Source of the DNA: Steromphala cineraria
Lineage: Eukaryota; Mollusca; Gastropoda; Trochida; Trochidae
Assembly (NCBI GenBank): GCA_916613615.1
Contig: OU744721.1
Span: 74,219,060 to 74,283,059, forward strand
Direction: 5' to 3'
DNA: 64,000 nt
The position numbers and the translations under genes were made by a program. Below are positions 31,901 to 46,970 of this stretch, piece by piece (position 1 is the stretch's first letter; the number at the start of each line of letters is the position of its first letter). The notes under the pieces were generated by a model that made no database searches, was not told the origin of the DNA, and saw only the letters and a list, made by a program, of their open reading frames with translations.

Positions 31901-32830
31901 GATGTCGGAAATAAAATTGACTTTCTCAGTTTGAAATTGTATATACATTTCAATTAATCATTTGTGATATGAATACATCTGAAAAGGTCTAAATCAAAGT
32001 TTATCTTGCAGATGATCCAAGAAAAATCATTATTATCGCAGTATGTACAGAGAATTGTGAACCTAGATTAATATAATCAAACTTAGTAGTGAGTGAGGAA
32101 TCGGGATGTGATATGAATAATAACTATCGAAACAGCCAATGCGCCAATGTTTGATTCTATCTCATAATAATTCTATAAATGGATGGTGCCTGAGAAGTTA
32201 TTGAAAGTCAATTAGGTGAGGTGTCTGTTTCTCGATGACAGACATACAACCCTACACAATACCCAACTACTGTCTGCATACACATGAAATCTCATTTCCT
32301 GACCATCCTGTAATGACTTAATGAGATATAATATGTCACTGTTTGTATTTGCATTTACTTCAATATAATATTAGCTCTATTGGCAACATCCTGTATTGTG
32401 ATTTTTATTACTGATTGTCTTCCTTAGGTATTTATCAGCTTGTAACAGCTTTTTTATCATTGATACACTATTGTAAGTTTGTATGATCGTGGCTGGTTGT
32501 CCTCCCACTATAATAAATATGTTAATGATGTGGACAGAATAAAAGTGTGCCTTAAGTCTTTATATATTTTTCATACGATTCAAAGCTTTTTTCCATATTT
32601 TGTTCGGCTGTTACTGTTTATCAATCATTTAAAAAGTAATAACAATGTTTTTCAAGATATTCAGGATGGAAGTTATGACTTCATTTAGTTGTAACTCTCA
32701 TTTCAGAGGTCATGAAATGTCATTACAGATTTGGCAGAGTAGGCTCATCCATTATACGAGCCTGAGTAGCTTTCTTCAAAACCAACATGCATTCAAATTG
32801 TTTGGAAAAAAATGACCAAAGCTAGATGAC
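25985..32830 (+). repeat. Array copy 2
   Basis: About 6.8 kb. From about 27050 to 32430 it is nearly identical to 34430-39990 at an offset close to 7.6 kb (for example 29664 against 37277). It lacks the roughly 1.3-kb block found at 40020-41290 in copy 3. No coding sequence supported. Confidence 0.85.
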
Positions 32831-33859
32831 ATTTTAGCATTTGGCGAAACTCTCGAAACTTGGTTCAGCCTATCAACCAGAAAAGTTTCATTTTGATATT
32901 GACCAATCCGTTACAACCTAATGAGTCACAAATGAGTTCATTAATTTAAACTTTAGAACGCTTGGACCATATGTTTCCATGTTCCATGGTTCATTTTTAT
33001 GTTCACAATTGTAGGGATTTGGAATTAAAAAATAAAGGCATTAACGAACGATTTTATCTGCTTAAATTGGCTGGTTTGAATAACTATGAATTTCAAGACA
33101 CTTTACAAAGGCAACTTTTTATCAATATATAGCATGACTGTAAGTTATAAGAGTTTTAAGAGTGAGCTCTTTTTTTGCGAATGCAATTCTGAGTCTAGAT
33201 GATTTAGCGCCTGCTCCATTTTTGTTAGAGTTTTCCCAGTGTGATAAAAAATAAATGTAGTGTATTTATAATACCAACTACATGTAGTTGACTCGTAACG
33301 ATGTGTCTTAGAATGTCACTGTGAAATGTCTGAGGGATAAAACAGTTATATTATTCATTATCAACAGGGTATAAACCTGAGTGAACAAGGCCATTGTGAC
33401 AGTAAAACAGTCATAATAATGTCATAAACTTGGGAATGGCATTCAAAAGAAATTGACCAAATGAAAGAAGACAATGAACTATAATAATCACGGAAATAGA
33501 AATAAAATGCTTTTCGTCGATTATTTCTTTATTTGGAACTAACTGGATATTTGTATCCTTAATATTCATTCACAATGGTTTCTCCCAACTTTTCTTTCAG
33601 ACAGATTTTGTAAAATCCCTAGAAATATATGAATTTACAGGGGAGAAAAACGTGTCATTTTCACGCCTCAAAATTATTTCAAAGTCGAAATGTATGTTTC
33701 TGATAAAAGCTATAGTATGTAAATGATCAGTAATCTCACTAGCGTCCGTTAAATTACATTGTTTTATGTACAATAATTTTATATCTTATGTCCTCTACTA
33801 TTCATATCTTATAAGATTTAATATTTCATAAAATAATTGAAAAAAGGTGGTTTCATTTA

Positions 33860-34190
33860 CAGACATAAACGCGTGTTACAAACTTCTATTCTTACGAGTT
33901 CATTCATAACTTTAGTTGTCAATTGCAGAGTTGCTGTGGCAACGCACGTGCAACTGCAAGTTCAAGTGAAAAGTGCGTTGCAGGTTTGTTGTCACACGCA
34001 TTGCTGAGAGTGACATAACCTATAGCAGGTTTCAAAATGTATTGAAAATTAAGAATTTAAAGGATATTTTTTCAATGATTTCGTGAGGCCTAGTTGGGAA
34101 AAACTTAGTTATTTGAACATCTGTAAGAATTACTTACATAAGTCGAAAAATAAAAAAATATACGGCAAAAAACATTTTATTCCTATTTTC
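33860..34190 (+). repeat. Dispersed repeat, first copy
   Basis: gagttgctgtggcaacgcac and flanks match 56105-56400 (cagttgctgtgacaacgcac), and part recurs near 55550-55600. In the other array units this place holds unrelated sequence, so it is an insertion or replacement. Family unknown. Confidence 0.6.
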
Positions 34191-34957
34191 CGTCAAATTT
34201 GCGGGTGTTCATTGCATTCATTCAACAAATGGAAATCTTATTGATCAGTCAAACAGAATTGAGTATAACTAATGTTACAATATAAATGTCTAGGCTGTAA
34301 TTCAAAAATCGGCACACAAGGAGGTTCTTCAAGTCTTAATTTGATACCCTTTTTCAAAATTGCTTCATTTCATACATTTAACACGGGGGTAATTTTGACA
34401 GATGGTTAATTTTTACGATTTTTATAATGATTTCATATTTACCAATGGACCATTATGTTTTGATCAATGAGTGGCGTTTCATAAACGACAGTTAAGTGAG
34501 CTGCTACAAAACATAATGAACTTCACATTGCCTTTACTAAATGAAGTGTTAAAAGCGCATGAATTACATATAAAACGTAGGAGTGACCATGGATACATCT
34601 GTTCATTCCCTGATATCTTTGACATTGAAATACCTTTTTTTGCCTAAAGTTGATCGGGATCAATAACATATGAAGAGTCTTTAAATTCTCCAACCCTTTA
34701 GCAAACCCCTGCACAAGAACCATCAATTACTCCTTGTTATGAGTGGTTGGTAAACAACCTTGTATCCTTTCATCTGACATAATTCAGTTAATCAAGTCCT
34801 TTGATTTGTTGTATTAATCTTATTTCAAATTTTCCAGTGACAGAAATGATTACATTCTTCAGTTTCGGAATAGAAGTGGGTAACATTATATTTTTCTGTA
34901 TCAATAATCACATAATTAAACAAAATGATTTAAAAGCAATTATAAACAAGCAGACAT

Positions 34958-35196
34958 AGTCATCAACATCCCCCGCCTCCGGAACAAGGGCAATAACTTC
35001 GGAAAAAATAATTGCGCGGTTCTGATTTTCGAACTCCATCAAGGTATTGATACCCTAGAGGCACACACAAAATTTGATAATCCTATCTTTAACGGTTTCT
35101 GAGAAAATTTGGCTCCTTTAACTCGGACGGACGCACGGACGCACGGACGCACGGAGGTCAAACCTATATCCCCCTTTCACTTCGTGGCGGGGGATA
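34958..35196. mobile_element. Short TIR element with GGACGCAC repeats
   Basis: Absent from the same place in copies 2 (about 27570) and the unit at 43280. The ends mirror each other (catcccccgcc against ggcgggggata), and it carries three tandem ggacgcac units at about 35130-35155. It resembles non-autonomous elements I know to be common in marine invertebrate genomes; family name not assigned. Confidence 0.75.
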
Positions 35197-38100
35197 AAAA
35201 CCCGAGGCAGGACATTCGTATTGTAAAAACAGTTTCAATGTCAATCTTGCATTTAGCTGGGTGTTATAATTACGTTAAGGGTTGTTCTTATTAAACTCTT
35301 ATTTCTGCAAACTTGTCTCTGACTAACGAAACAAATGATGACGATATGTAAATATGTATCTAGTAGAATATGTCAATGTTTTTATAACTTATTTATGTTT
35401 AAAATGGGTACAGCATGCTCATACAGAAATTGTTGAAATTGGCAACTTGACATATTCAAGAAAATAAGCTGTGGCAGGACGACCAAAATGAGATAAAGGT
35501 ATAATATTTTTCATTCTGAGTATTCATTCAGATCTGCAAGAGTATATTTAGGTGACCTCTTTGCAAGTTTTCTGGATAAATATATTCCTTTGTTTAGATA
35601 AATAGGAAATGAAGAAAATCCTTCCTTCTTTCCTTGAATCCCAGAATTATTTTTATATTTTGATGTGGGTGCCAGTTTCTTTTCAATGCATTGTAGTAGA
35701 CTCTGCCACAGTTCTTTGACAGATTTGCATTTGTATAGTAGATGATAAATTCTATTTCAACCCTACAAATTGTACACAGTAATGAGTCTATTTATATCTA
35801 TAAAGGTCTTTTTTGTGTTATCAAGATTCTATGGGTAAATGTAAAACATTATCAATGTAATTATCATTAATGTTCACGGGAAAACCATTTAATGTAATCA
35901 TTAAAACACACGCCGCTTCTATTGGACAGAGGTCACAAATAACAGGAAAGTATATTGTTACCAATGAGTTATTTCCAGACGTAGAAACTAATCAATATTG
36001 ATTGATGCAGCTAATACAAGTTCTCTGAAAGAATACCCATAGAGAAAAAGAATTGATTTTCTTTTAGCACACGGTGCAACACGTACACGTACATCTATGT
36101 ACAATGAACTACACATTAGAATATTGAACTGTTATAAGTAAAATATCATCGAAGGAATGATATTGTAAAAACTACATGTATAAGATATTACTTTTTCTTG
36201 TAACAGTAAATAATAATAAGTACATTTGATTATAGTACTTTTACTTTTTCTTTTTATTACATTTTTCCTTGATAGCCCAAACATGAGCAACTTTGAAGTT
36301 GTACATAAGCTGGTCGTATGCATCTCAATAAAAAGCCATTAACGCTTCAGTGCTTCAAGTTGCAATTGACCCTGTAATGATCTACGCGGAGGCCAATGAC
36401 AAACAAAACCAACTTATTTATATGTTTTTCTATTCGTCCTGTTCAACTTTAATAATACACTGTACACACCATAACAGTTCTTTGTTTACATCAACTAGTC
36501 ACAGTATCATCTTCAATCTCTTTCCTTCTACAATGTATAAGATATGTCGAATGAAAAGAAAAGACTGCTCCATTCACATCTTTACATCTTGAAAAATTAT
36601 ATAAGTAATAAGTATTCTTTTTGGTGAGATAATTCTTTCACCATCTCGAATTGATTAATTTTAAGCACTCTTTAACAGCATGTATTTGTATTATGGTCAT
36701 GAAAGTTATTTAGTAATGATCCAAAAAAGATGAAATTGAATAATTAAATCATGTTAGCAGCGATGATCCATTTTTTTTTTTTTCAGATTGATAATGTAAT
36801 CTTAATCTATAACAATAATTCAAAAATTAATTCGAAATTGTCATAATCATGAGGGTATGAAATATATTAGTTCACCTCTTATTCAACGAAAATAAGTTCA
36901 TTGTGTTACCTACACTCCCTATAATAGTTTTCAATAGTTTGTATTTTTATTGTTAGGCTGAACTAAATAGTTCGATGCAATTTTACTTGTTTGTGTATTA
37001 CCGTTAGCATTTGAATCTTTCATCACTAAATGAATCCTGTGATTTTCGAAATACAACACTATCTTTGTTTGCAAAGAGCTCATAAATCACATTGTCTTGA
37101 ATATCTTAACTTTAAAAATATATATCTCCACAAGCACAGTGCCACTACACAAACATATTTTTAAAGTTTATGTTGTATAGCTCTCTTGTCACAATGTGGT
37201 ATTTGAAATGGAAAGAATATTCACTTACAGTGTTTTCATGTCAATCATATGCAGTTCTTTTCAAAATAAAGCGTGATTGTCTGTATATTTACATAAGTTT
37301 AACGCAAACCTTGTTTTAATCAATGGAACATACAATCCAGTATTCATATGCATTAAAAAATACAACGTTAGCACTGTTATTGTCATCAATCAGATTGCAA
37401 AGATATGTATTCACTCATATGATTTTTGTGCTAAATGTCTGCTTTACAACTGGCATTATAGAATGATTTGTGGTTCTCGATGTGTTTTTTATTCAGACAG
37501 CTTATCCCGGTGGAAATGAAATCTATGGACGCTTTCATTGTATACAGTGTTGATGGACCACTTGGTATATAGTGTATGTCTTATTAGGACGGAATGAGGA
37601 ACTGAAGACAAATGAACCAGGGCAATGACACTCATCCCAGAACGAGGTCATCTTCAAATTGTCTCCTCAACGTTCATGTAGATAATAATGCAGCATCTGT
37701 GATATGACTGACTCAGCACTAATTGCTTTTCCGTTTTTGTGCTGATGCTACAAAGTTAGAAAAAATTCTTTCGACAAATCAGAATTTTTTTTGTGACGAT
37801 TATTAATTTAAAACCAAGAAATGCTTTTGCAATTGGATAATTTAAGTATCAAGTCATATTTGGATGAATTTTGATAAAATTTGTAACAAAATCATTATCA
37901 TCCAAAATCGCTTTAATTGTTAATATTTTACATAAATACGAATGCTGTAAATAGACTGATAATGGAAAGGGATTTTATCCTAGGGTCAAATTGTTAATCA
38001 GGAGGTTTTGCTCTGTGATGTAAATGATTAAAGCAAAGCAGTAATTTGACAATAACTAATGATTTTTGAAATCTAGAATGCATAAGATAGTTGATCACAC

Positions 38101-41100
38101 TGCATAGATTTGTATTTATAAGCATAAGATTCTCACAACAAAGGAAAGCATCGTTGTTCTCAGTGATGAGGGAGCCGTCAGGCTGAACTGGTCTCTAAAT
38201 CATTCGGCAGAGTGTTCAACCATGATGAATCATTAGCTCTTGTATTGTGGTGAAACATACTGGCATTTGCATGTACATCAAGAAGCTCCTAGGCAATAGT
38301 GAAATGGTATTTAGAGCAGGCATAAGCGGTATTTACTTTGACACTGACGAATTATCTGCAAAAGATAAAGCAGATATGCTTATAGTTACGGTTATGGTAA
38401 CAATTGGTTACATTTTTAATTAAACCCAGTGACAGTCAACAAGACTGCGTACTTTGACCCCTTCTTTTGTCCATCCATATCAACAATGTTGTAGATGAAA
38501 TTGACATTATTATTCAGCTACTTGCTGATGACACATCATGCAGTCTATGTAGTTTCTGTTTAAACAAATCGGTATTGATTTCGGAATATAAAAATAACTA
38601 CAAACTATAAGAAGCAAAATAGAGTAAATCATGACATTTGTGCATTTACAAACTTCAGTTTCTAAAAACGAGAGATTTTAATCAGAGACAAATATTTCCT
38701 TATTTGACAGTAAACTGTGTTGTTCTGTTGTAACTTGTCAAATAATGACGAGGAAAAGTGAAATTGAAAAATCAAAGCATGTAAGCAATGATAATTCATT
38801 CGTTGGAATTCATGACTGGTTTAATGTGATTTAAACTTTTGATAAAACAAAAATGACAACTCCATTTTACTAAACAATGACAGAGCGTCTGCATGACATT
38901 AACAATGTTACTCTAACATGAATCTAAAGCTGAGAGACTCTTACATCCTATGATATGTTAATGACACTGATAACATTATCCTTAAAAGAATGTGGGAAGA
39001 GGAAAGTATGTACATTGTATGTCATGATGTAATGCAAAACATGCTTATGATTTATCATTTAATGACTTCATGTTCAACTGATTAATAAGCAATTGTGTGC
39101 ATCTATGCACTGGTCCGAATATTTCTTTGAGAAAGCGTTTCTTTTAACTTTTCAAAAAACACTTGTTGTCAAACTAATACTATCAATTGATATTTTACAT
39201 GACAGAAAAAGAGATTAATAATCTGCAGCTTTGATGAAACAAGGTTTTAGATAACGAAAAACCTGCTGACCACAGAAACAAGATACAAGTTCCTCGCTGA
39301 TGTTAGAACTGGTGCTCCCTAGTACTGTCAATGACTTAGCTGGAAAGCACAAAGCTGGTATTTTTCAGAAAACTTTAATGATTCAAATGTAGATTCCAAA
39401 TGCCTGATTGATACCTAGTGTGATGACAGAAGGTTGTGCTTTGTTTATACAGCTTAATTATGTCGGAAATAAAATTGACTTTCTCAGTTTGAAATTGTAT
39501 ATACATTTCAATTAATCATTTGTGATATCCATACATCTGAAAAGGTCTTAATCAAAGTTTATCTTGCAGATGATCCAAGAAAAATCATTATTATCGCAGT
39601 ATGTACAGAGAATTGTGAACCTAGATTAATATAATCAGACTTAGTAGTTAGGAATCGGGATGTGATGTGAATAATAACTATCGAAACAGCCAATGCGCCA
39701 ATGTTTGATTCTATCTCATAATAATTCTATAAAAGTCAATTAGGTGAGGTGTCTGTTTCTCGATGACAGATATACAACCCTACACAACACTCAACTACTA
39801 TCTGCATACACATGAAATCTCATTTCCTGACCATCCTGTTATGACTTAATGAGATATAATATGTCACTGTTTGTATTTGCATTTACTTCAATATAATATT
39901 AGCTCTATTGGCAACATCCTTTATTGTGATTTTTTATTACTGATTGTCTTCCTCAGGTACTTATCAGCTTGCAACAGCTTTTTTTATCATTCATATACTA
40001 TTCCTGGAACTAATGTGATAACCTGTGAAAACGTTTATTCATTGTAATTGTGAATTTAGTTAACCATAATTCAAAACAAACTTGCAAAAACACCATGACC
40101 TACTAGTGTAATGACACTTGCGACTTTTAAAAAATCCTTATATTAATGTGTATTTTGGTAAAACTGCAGATGAACTTTATTTACTGCTTGATTGTTAATT
40201 TGTAGGACGGAACTAACTGATATACTCAAATTTATTTCTTTAGGTTGGGTGGATATTGAATTGGCAATAGCAAAGGTATAATTTGGTTGCATCAAATTAT
40301 TGATATTTATAGCTTACATAGCAGCCTATTGAGAACTACATGTATCTTTTTTCATTCTAATTAAACATTCTCACAGTATAAGAATGTGGTTTTGCTATAG
40401 TAATTAATTGTAATGAATTCAATAATCATCTTTAGAAAGAATAGCAGATTTAATTTAAAAACCAGAACAAGTTATCAAATAGAATTGTTTGGGTTTTAAT
40501 AAAAAAGGATTATTGAGGTTGCAATTCTGTTTTTCAATTCATTACGCCTAACAATGTTGCAAATAAGTAATAATGGTTTCATTACATATTGAGAATGTAA
40601 ATGACAAAACATGTTAACAATCCATTTCTTATTTTCATCTGACCTTGAAAACCCATCATCAAAATTTTGACAAGATGTTTCATATATAAGTCGTAACGGT
40701 TTCAAGTATTAATTCCTGAGATACTTGAAATAACGATTTGTTGTGTTGACTTTGCTGAAAGCATTGCGAGGAAGAAGACAAATCATCCTTCGATATATTT
40801 CAAATTTGGCAGATTATGTCTTCCTACGGCAATAATCAAATTTTCAACAAGAAGCAGGTATACTTAACCTCCCTCAAAGATGCTCAGAGCCAAATTGATG
40901 ACTATTGCATCAAAGGATTGACGGGAAAGAATTTCATCAGTTTCAGTTCAAACGGCAGATCAATACGTCTAATCGTGATTGCAAACAAATGGTTTCAAAG
41001 TTTTTTGGGGAAGGGATGTTATTGTGTGTGAGACCCACATTGTTCTTGTGATTTTTTAAAAGGCTGTTGATCAACGCCGCATACTATGCATTGTTCTTAT

Positions 41101-41674
41101 ATTGTCTTTAAACCATGACATTGTTTGAATATCATAGTTTGTCACACTTCAGTTTTTAACAAATTAATGGTACTCTGCAAACATTTCAATTCTGTCCAAC
41201 TTATTACACATACAAAGTATTAAATTGAGATTAAATATGGACTATTCAAACCCTTACATCTAAACTAATCTCTATCATAAACACTGCACTGTTTGTTGGT
41301 TTGTATGATCTCGGTGGGTTGTCCTCTCATTATAATAAAGATGTTAATGTTGTGGAAAAAATAAAACTGTCTATAAGTTTTTAAGTATTTTTCATACAAT
41401 TCAAAGTTTTTTCCACATATTGTTCTGTTTTTACTGTTTATCAATCATTTAAAATGTAATGACAATGTTGATTGCATTCACTAAAAATGCTTTCCAAGAT
41501 GTTAAAGATAGAAGTTGTGACTTCATTTGGTTGTTACTCTCATATCAGAGGTCACGAAATGTCATTCCAGATTTAGCAGAGTATGTTTATCCATTATACG
41601 AGCTTTCTTTGAAAACCAACATGCATTCAAATTGTTTGGAAACAATGACCAAAGCTAGTTGACACATTTAAATA

Positions 41675-44600
41675 CATTTGACGAAACTCTCGAGACTTGG
41701 TTCAGCGGGTCAACTAGAAAAGTTTCGTTTTGATATTGACCAATCCGTCACAACTTAAAGAGTCACAACTGTAAACTTTAGAATGCTTGGACCATATGTT
41801 TCCACATACAATGGTTCTTTTTAACGTTCACAATTGTACAGATTTGGAATTAAAAACAGATTTCATTAATGAAAGATTTTATATGCTTAAATTGGCTTGT
41901 TTGAATAACCATGAATAACACATTTTACAAACGCAACTATTTATTGATATAGTAGCATGACTGTCAGTTATGAGAATTTTAAGAGCGAGCTCTTTTTTTG
42001 CGAATGAAATTCTGAGTCTAGATGATTTAGCGCCTGCTCAATTTTTGTTAGAGTATTACACATGTAAAAATAAATGACATTTCCCAGTGTTATAAACAAT
42101 AAATGTAGTGTACTTTTAATACCAACTACATGTAGTTGACTCGTAACAATGGGTCTTACAATGTCACTGTGAAATGTCTGAGGGATAAAACAGTTATATT
42201 ATTCATGATCAACAGGATATAAACCCGAGTGAACAAGGCCATTGCGACAGTAAACAGTCATTATAATGTCATAACCTTGGGAATGGCATTCGACAGAAAT
42301 TGACCAAATGAAATAAGACAATGAACTAGGAGAAAATTAGCCAGTTACAAACATTTTATTTACATAGAACTACATAAATTACAATATTATCTATATCATC
42401 TATGGGAAGCGCAAATTAGAAGAGGACATACATCTGTCAAATCAAAAAGCGCATGGATATTTGGAGAAACAATACAATTAAATGTTGACTCAAACCGAAA
42501 CTAGGGGACCTTATTATCTTTTTGCTGTGATTTGCCTTAGCAAATTTGCGGGTGTTCATTGCATTCATTCAACAAATGGAAATCTTATTGATCAGTCAAA
42601 CAGAATTGAGTATAACTAATGTTACAAAATAATTGTCTAGGCTGTAATTCAAAAATTGGCACACAAGGAGGGTCTTCAAGTCTTATTTTGATACCCTTTT
42701 TTAAAATTGCTTCATTTCATACATTCAAAACGAGGGTAAATTGACAGATGGTTAATTTTTAAGATTTTTAGAATGATTTCATATTTTCCAATGGACCATT
42801 ATGTATTGATCAATTAACCATGAGTGGCGTTTCATTAACGGCAGTTACGTGACCTGCTACAAAACATAATGAAATTCACATTGCGTTTACTAAATGAAGT
42901 GTTAAAAGCGCATCACTACATACATACAAAACGTAGGAGTGACCATGGATACATCTGTGCATTCCCTCGATATCTTTGACATTGAAATACCTTTTTGTTG
43001 CCTTAAGTTGATCGGGATCAATAACATATGAAGAGTCTTTAAATTCTCCAACCCTTTTGCAAACCCCTGAACAAGAACAATCAATTACACCTTGTTATCA
43101 GTGGTTGGCAAAAAACTTTTGATCTGACATAATTCAGTTAATCAAGTCCTTTGTTTTGTTGTATTAATCTGATTTCCAATTTTCCAGAGACAGAAATGAT
43201 TACATTTTTCAGTTTCAAGTAGATGAGGATAACATTATTTTTTCTATATAAATAACCACATAATTAAACAAAATGATTTATAAGCAGACATTGAAAATCC
43301 AAGGAAGGACATTCGTATTGTAGAAAAGCTTTCAATGTCAATCTTGCATTTAGCTTGGTGTTATAATTACGTTAAGGGGTGTTCTCATTAATACTCTTAT
43401 TTCTTTATACTTGTTTTTAATTTATTTTTGAAATGGGTACAGCATGCCCCTACATGTGATGCAAAAATATACAACATTTGATTACTGACGATTTAGTTGT
43501 GAAGAAGACATTAAAACAAATTACATTTTGTAACTTGTGGTAGAAAACGGAAGCTTGACATATTCAAGAAAATAGGCTGTGGCTGGATGACCGAAATGAG
43601 ATAAAGGTATCATATTTTTCATTGTGAGTAGTTTTTTCATGCTTCATGCTGCATGTATCTAACAACTGTAATTCAATTGGTTTCAGATCTGTGAGAGTAC
43701 ATGTAGGAGACCTCTCTGGAAGTTTTCTTGATAAATATATTCCTTTGTTCGGATAAATAGGAAATGAAGAAAAATTCCTTTTTTTTTCAGTGCATTGTAG
43801 TAGATCCGCCACAGCTCTTTGACAAATTTGCCTTGGTATAATAAATGGATTAAAAATTCTATTTTAACCTTAGAAAATGTACACAGTGGTGAATTTATAA
43901 CATTATGTTTATAAAGGTCTTTAATTGTTATCAAGATTCTATGGTTAAAACGGTAAATGTAAAAAATATGTCAATGTAATTTTTCATTAATGTTCACGGG
44001 AAAACCATTTAATGTAATCATTTAAACACCCACCGCTTCTATTGTAAAGAGGTCACGAATAACAGGAAAGTTTACTGAATACACATAGAGAAAAGCAATT
44101 GATTTTCTTTTGGCACACGGTTTAACACAGAGTTTCTATGCGAAATTGTTTACTACATATATGTACGATGAACTACACATTAGAATATTGACCTGTTGTA
44201 AGTAAAATATTATCAAAGGAATGATATTGTATCACTACATGTATAAGATACTACTTTTTCGTGTAACAGTAAATAATAATAAGTACATTTGATAAGAGGA
44301 CTTTTACTTTTCCTTTTTATCACATTTTTCCTTGATAGCCCAAACATTAGTAACTTTGAAGTTGTACATAAGCTGGTTGTATGCATCTCAATGAACCCTA
44401 ACGTTACCGCAAGTGTGAGTCAAGCAAAACTGATCCTCTCGCAGTGATATCGTGCTGAATTCTGGACATCATAAAAAAGCCATTAACGATTCAATGCTTC
44501 AAGTTGCAATTGACCCTGTAATGATCTACAAGGGCCAATGAGGAACAAAACCAACTTCATTATATTATTTTCTTTTCGTCCTGTTCAACTTCAATAATAC

Positions 44601-44735
44601 ACTGAACACACCATAACAGTTCTTTGTTTACAGCAGCTAATCTCATCTCCAATCGCCTTCATTCTACCATTTATAAGAAATGTTGAATGAAAGAAAAGAT
44701 TGTTCCATTAACATGTTTACATCTTGAAAAAGTAT
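41675..44735 (+). repeat. Array copy 4, first part
   Basis: Follows copies 2 and 3 block by block: 42163 matches 26405 and 33312; 42900 matches 27175 and 34545; 43990-44330 matches 28260-28660. More diverged than copies 2 and 3 are from each other, with small insertions near 43440-43560 and 44395-44470. Confidence 0.75.
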
Positions 44736-46970
44736 AGCTACAACTGCTTTTTCTCAGACTGTCGTGTTGAAACATTGGTGATATTTGATCAATACATATT
44801 TACTTTTTTCTAGAGTATTTGTGTCAGAAATAACCGTGTTAAACAAACCAAACTAACTATGTAAAACAATTTTTGACTTTTTAAGACTTTAGCAACATTA
44901 TGCTTGCATAACAGCCGCATTTCCAAGAAGAAAACGTGTTGGTGGTACAGCAATGTTTGATCAATAGTGGTGGATGTAGACATAAACTGACTTATACTGA
45001 TTAAAGATGGTACATACATGAATACAAGAAAGATAGTCGTAATTCATGTAACCCCAAAGAGTACAAATTGTGTCCATAAAATGTCACAATGGGACAAGAA
45101 CATATTTGTTTTAGTAAATATTTGCATTAAGTTAAAATTTACAGTTCATTTCGTCCAACGTTATATATGTTACTATCAACTACCACAAAACGATAGTTGT
45201 TTAAATAACTACATGTACAAGCAGCTATGTCTGACAACAACCTACATTATGTTAAGCTACATGTACATTCCGCATATTTCTGTTAAAAAAATGTAAGTAT
45301 GACAGGGGCTTAAAAGAATCAACAAAGAACACTAAATTTCAATTGTAAAATGTAATACAAAGATTTTGATATGGTCTATCTTTATATGAATGGATTTGAC
45401 ATTATTCAGCAAAAAGGCATGCGCCTTCTAGCATCAACATATAATGTTCATAATCAAAAACTATTAAATTTCTCAAAATTATCACTTGAGTTATCTATTG
45501 TATACCATTGTCCTTTTATGGATTTTAGTTCTCAGCTATGTTTAAATGGACCGTACTCTACAACAAAGCATTGTTTCAATAACTTCTGAGCTTGCAGTAA
45601 ATAAAATTAAAAATAATGTTAAGGCTCAAACATTAGAAAGTACGGGGATGTACAATGTTCCTTCATTTAGGATCACAAGTCAAAAGTTCACATAAAATGT
45701 TTTTGTGTTTTTATCGCTCATTCCACAAAACCTGTATAAAACCAAATTTTGAATACACTTTTTAAAATCAAAATTAGATAATGCAAATGATGAATAATTT
45801 TCCCACATATTTCTTCATCCAATATTGAATTTTTTATTCGTTTTTATTGTCTATCCATCGATTTCAAAATATCTAAAATGTTGTGTGCATTCACTGGTTC
45901 CTTAAAAAATAGTTGTGTAATTAACTGAATGAAGTTGTGTCTTAAATGTAAATCTTACAGCAGAGATATGGAACAACACTCTTTGAACATGTTCAAGAAC
46001 ATTTAGCCAAAGCAGGCTTACCTATTAGAAGCCCCAGGTGTTTTAGTTGAGTCCTTCATTAGGCCAGAACAAAGGTTCTGTTTATATACATTTACTGTTT
46101 AAACTCCCTGTAGATGACGAATAGTATCATCTATTATCACAATTGGCTTGTGACAAAATAATAATTTACATTTTGTTGAATCAATTGTAAGCTTATTGTG
46201 TTCACCTGTGCCATCCAAATTGTGAAAGTTCTAAAACGAAGTCGTTGATTAAAGTTATCTTTTTTATGGTTTCCTTTTAACATTTTATCTAGCATTAAAT
46301 CGATCAAGTTTAACTGAACCTTTTAAAGTTTAACATCTTAATTGTTTTAAATAGATTCCATATAGTACTTTCTCTTGTAACCAATTATGTTTTCCCCATA
46401 TCCTTAAGGTTACTAAGCTATCTACTGTAATAATGGTGTATTTGATATGGAAATACTATTCAAATACAGTGTTTTCATGTTTATTGTACACAGTTTTCAA
46501 ATAAAATGTGAGAACGTGTATATTTTGAAAGCATATTGGAAATCTATTGTAATTGAATGATACTGTCGTTAATCACATTGTTATGCTGTTTATGCTAAAT
46601 ATTGTGTAATAACGTGAATGATATTAACATTTATGATCCCTTTGACATTCAGATAGCTTGGCCAGTAGTAGTTATGAGTTATGAAAATTATGACAGTTTA
46701 AAGGATAGAGTTCTGATTCACCTTTTCATAAGAAGTGGTTTTCTGTTTAAGACAGTGTGGTGAACTGAGGACAAAAAGCCATACTAATACTCCTCCTAGA
46801 ATAGGTCCTTCTAACAAAAACTCTCCTTGAATTTCTTGTAGACGTTATTCTAGCTGCTGTCATATGGCTGTTAAGAAGTTTTTGCTGCATTTGTTTTTTG
46901 TTGTGCATAACCTGTTCTATTAATGTAACTGGATGATGAACATTAAAAATGATTCAAATCAATGCAATGG
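44736..46970 (+). repeat. 2.2-kb interruption of array copy 4
   Basis: Splits the block that is continuous at 28975-28990 in copy 2. Its last third (about 46270-46870) resembles 1-560, including one unit of the 36-bp minisatellite sequence near 46846. The first part (44740-46250) matches nothing else I can see. Confidence 0.55.

Larger units (their letters stand above)
32831..41670 (+). repeat. Array copy 3
   Basis: Starts at the block shared with 25985 and 41675. Differs from copy 2 by a replaced stretch at about 33485-34195, the short insertion at 34958-35196, and an extra block at 40020-41290 that is shared with the older copies 1 and 4. No coding sequence supported. Confidence 0.85.

Noticed and set aside
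45018..45589. Two + strand open frames of 72-92 codons
   Set aside because: AT-rich, low-complexity composition, no domain, no splice context, located in the unmatched interruption of array copy 4.
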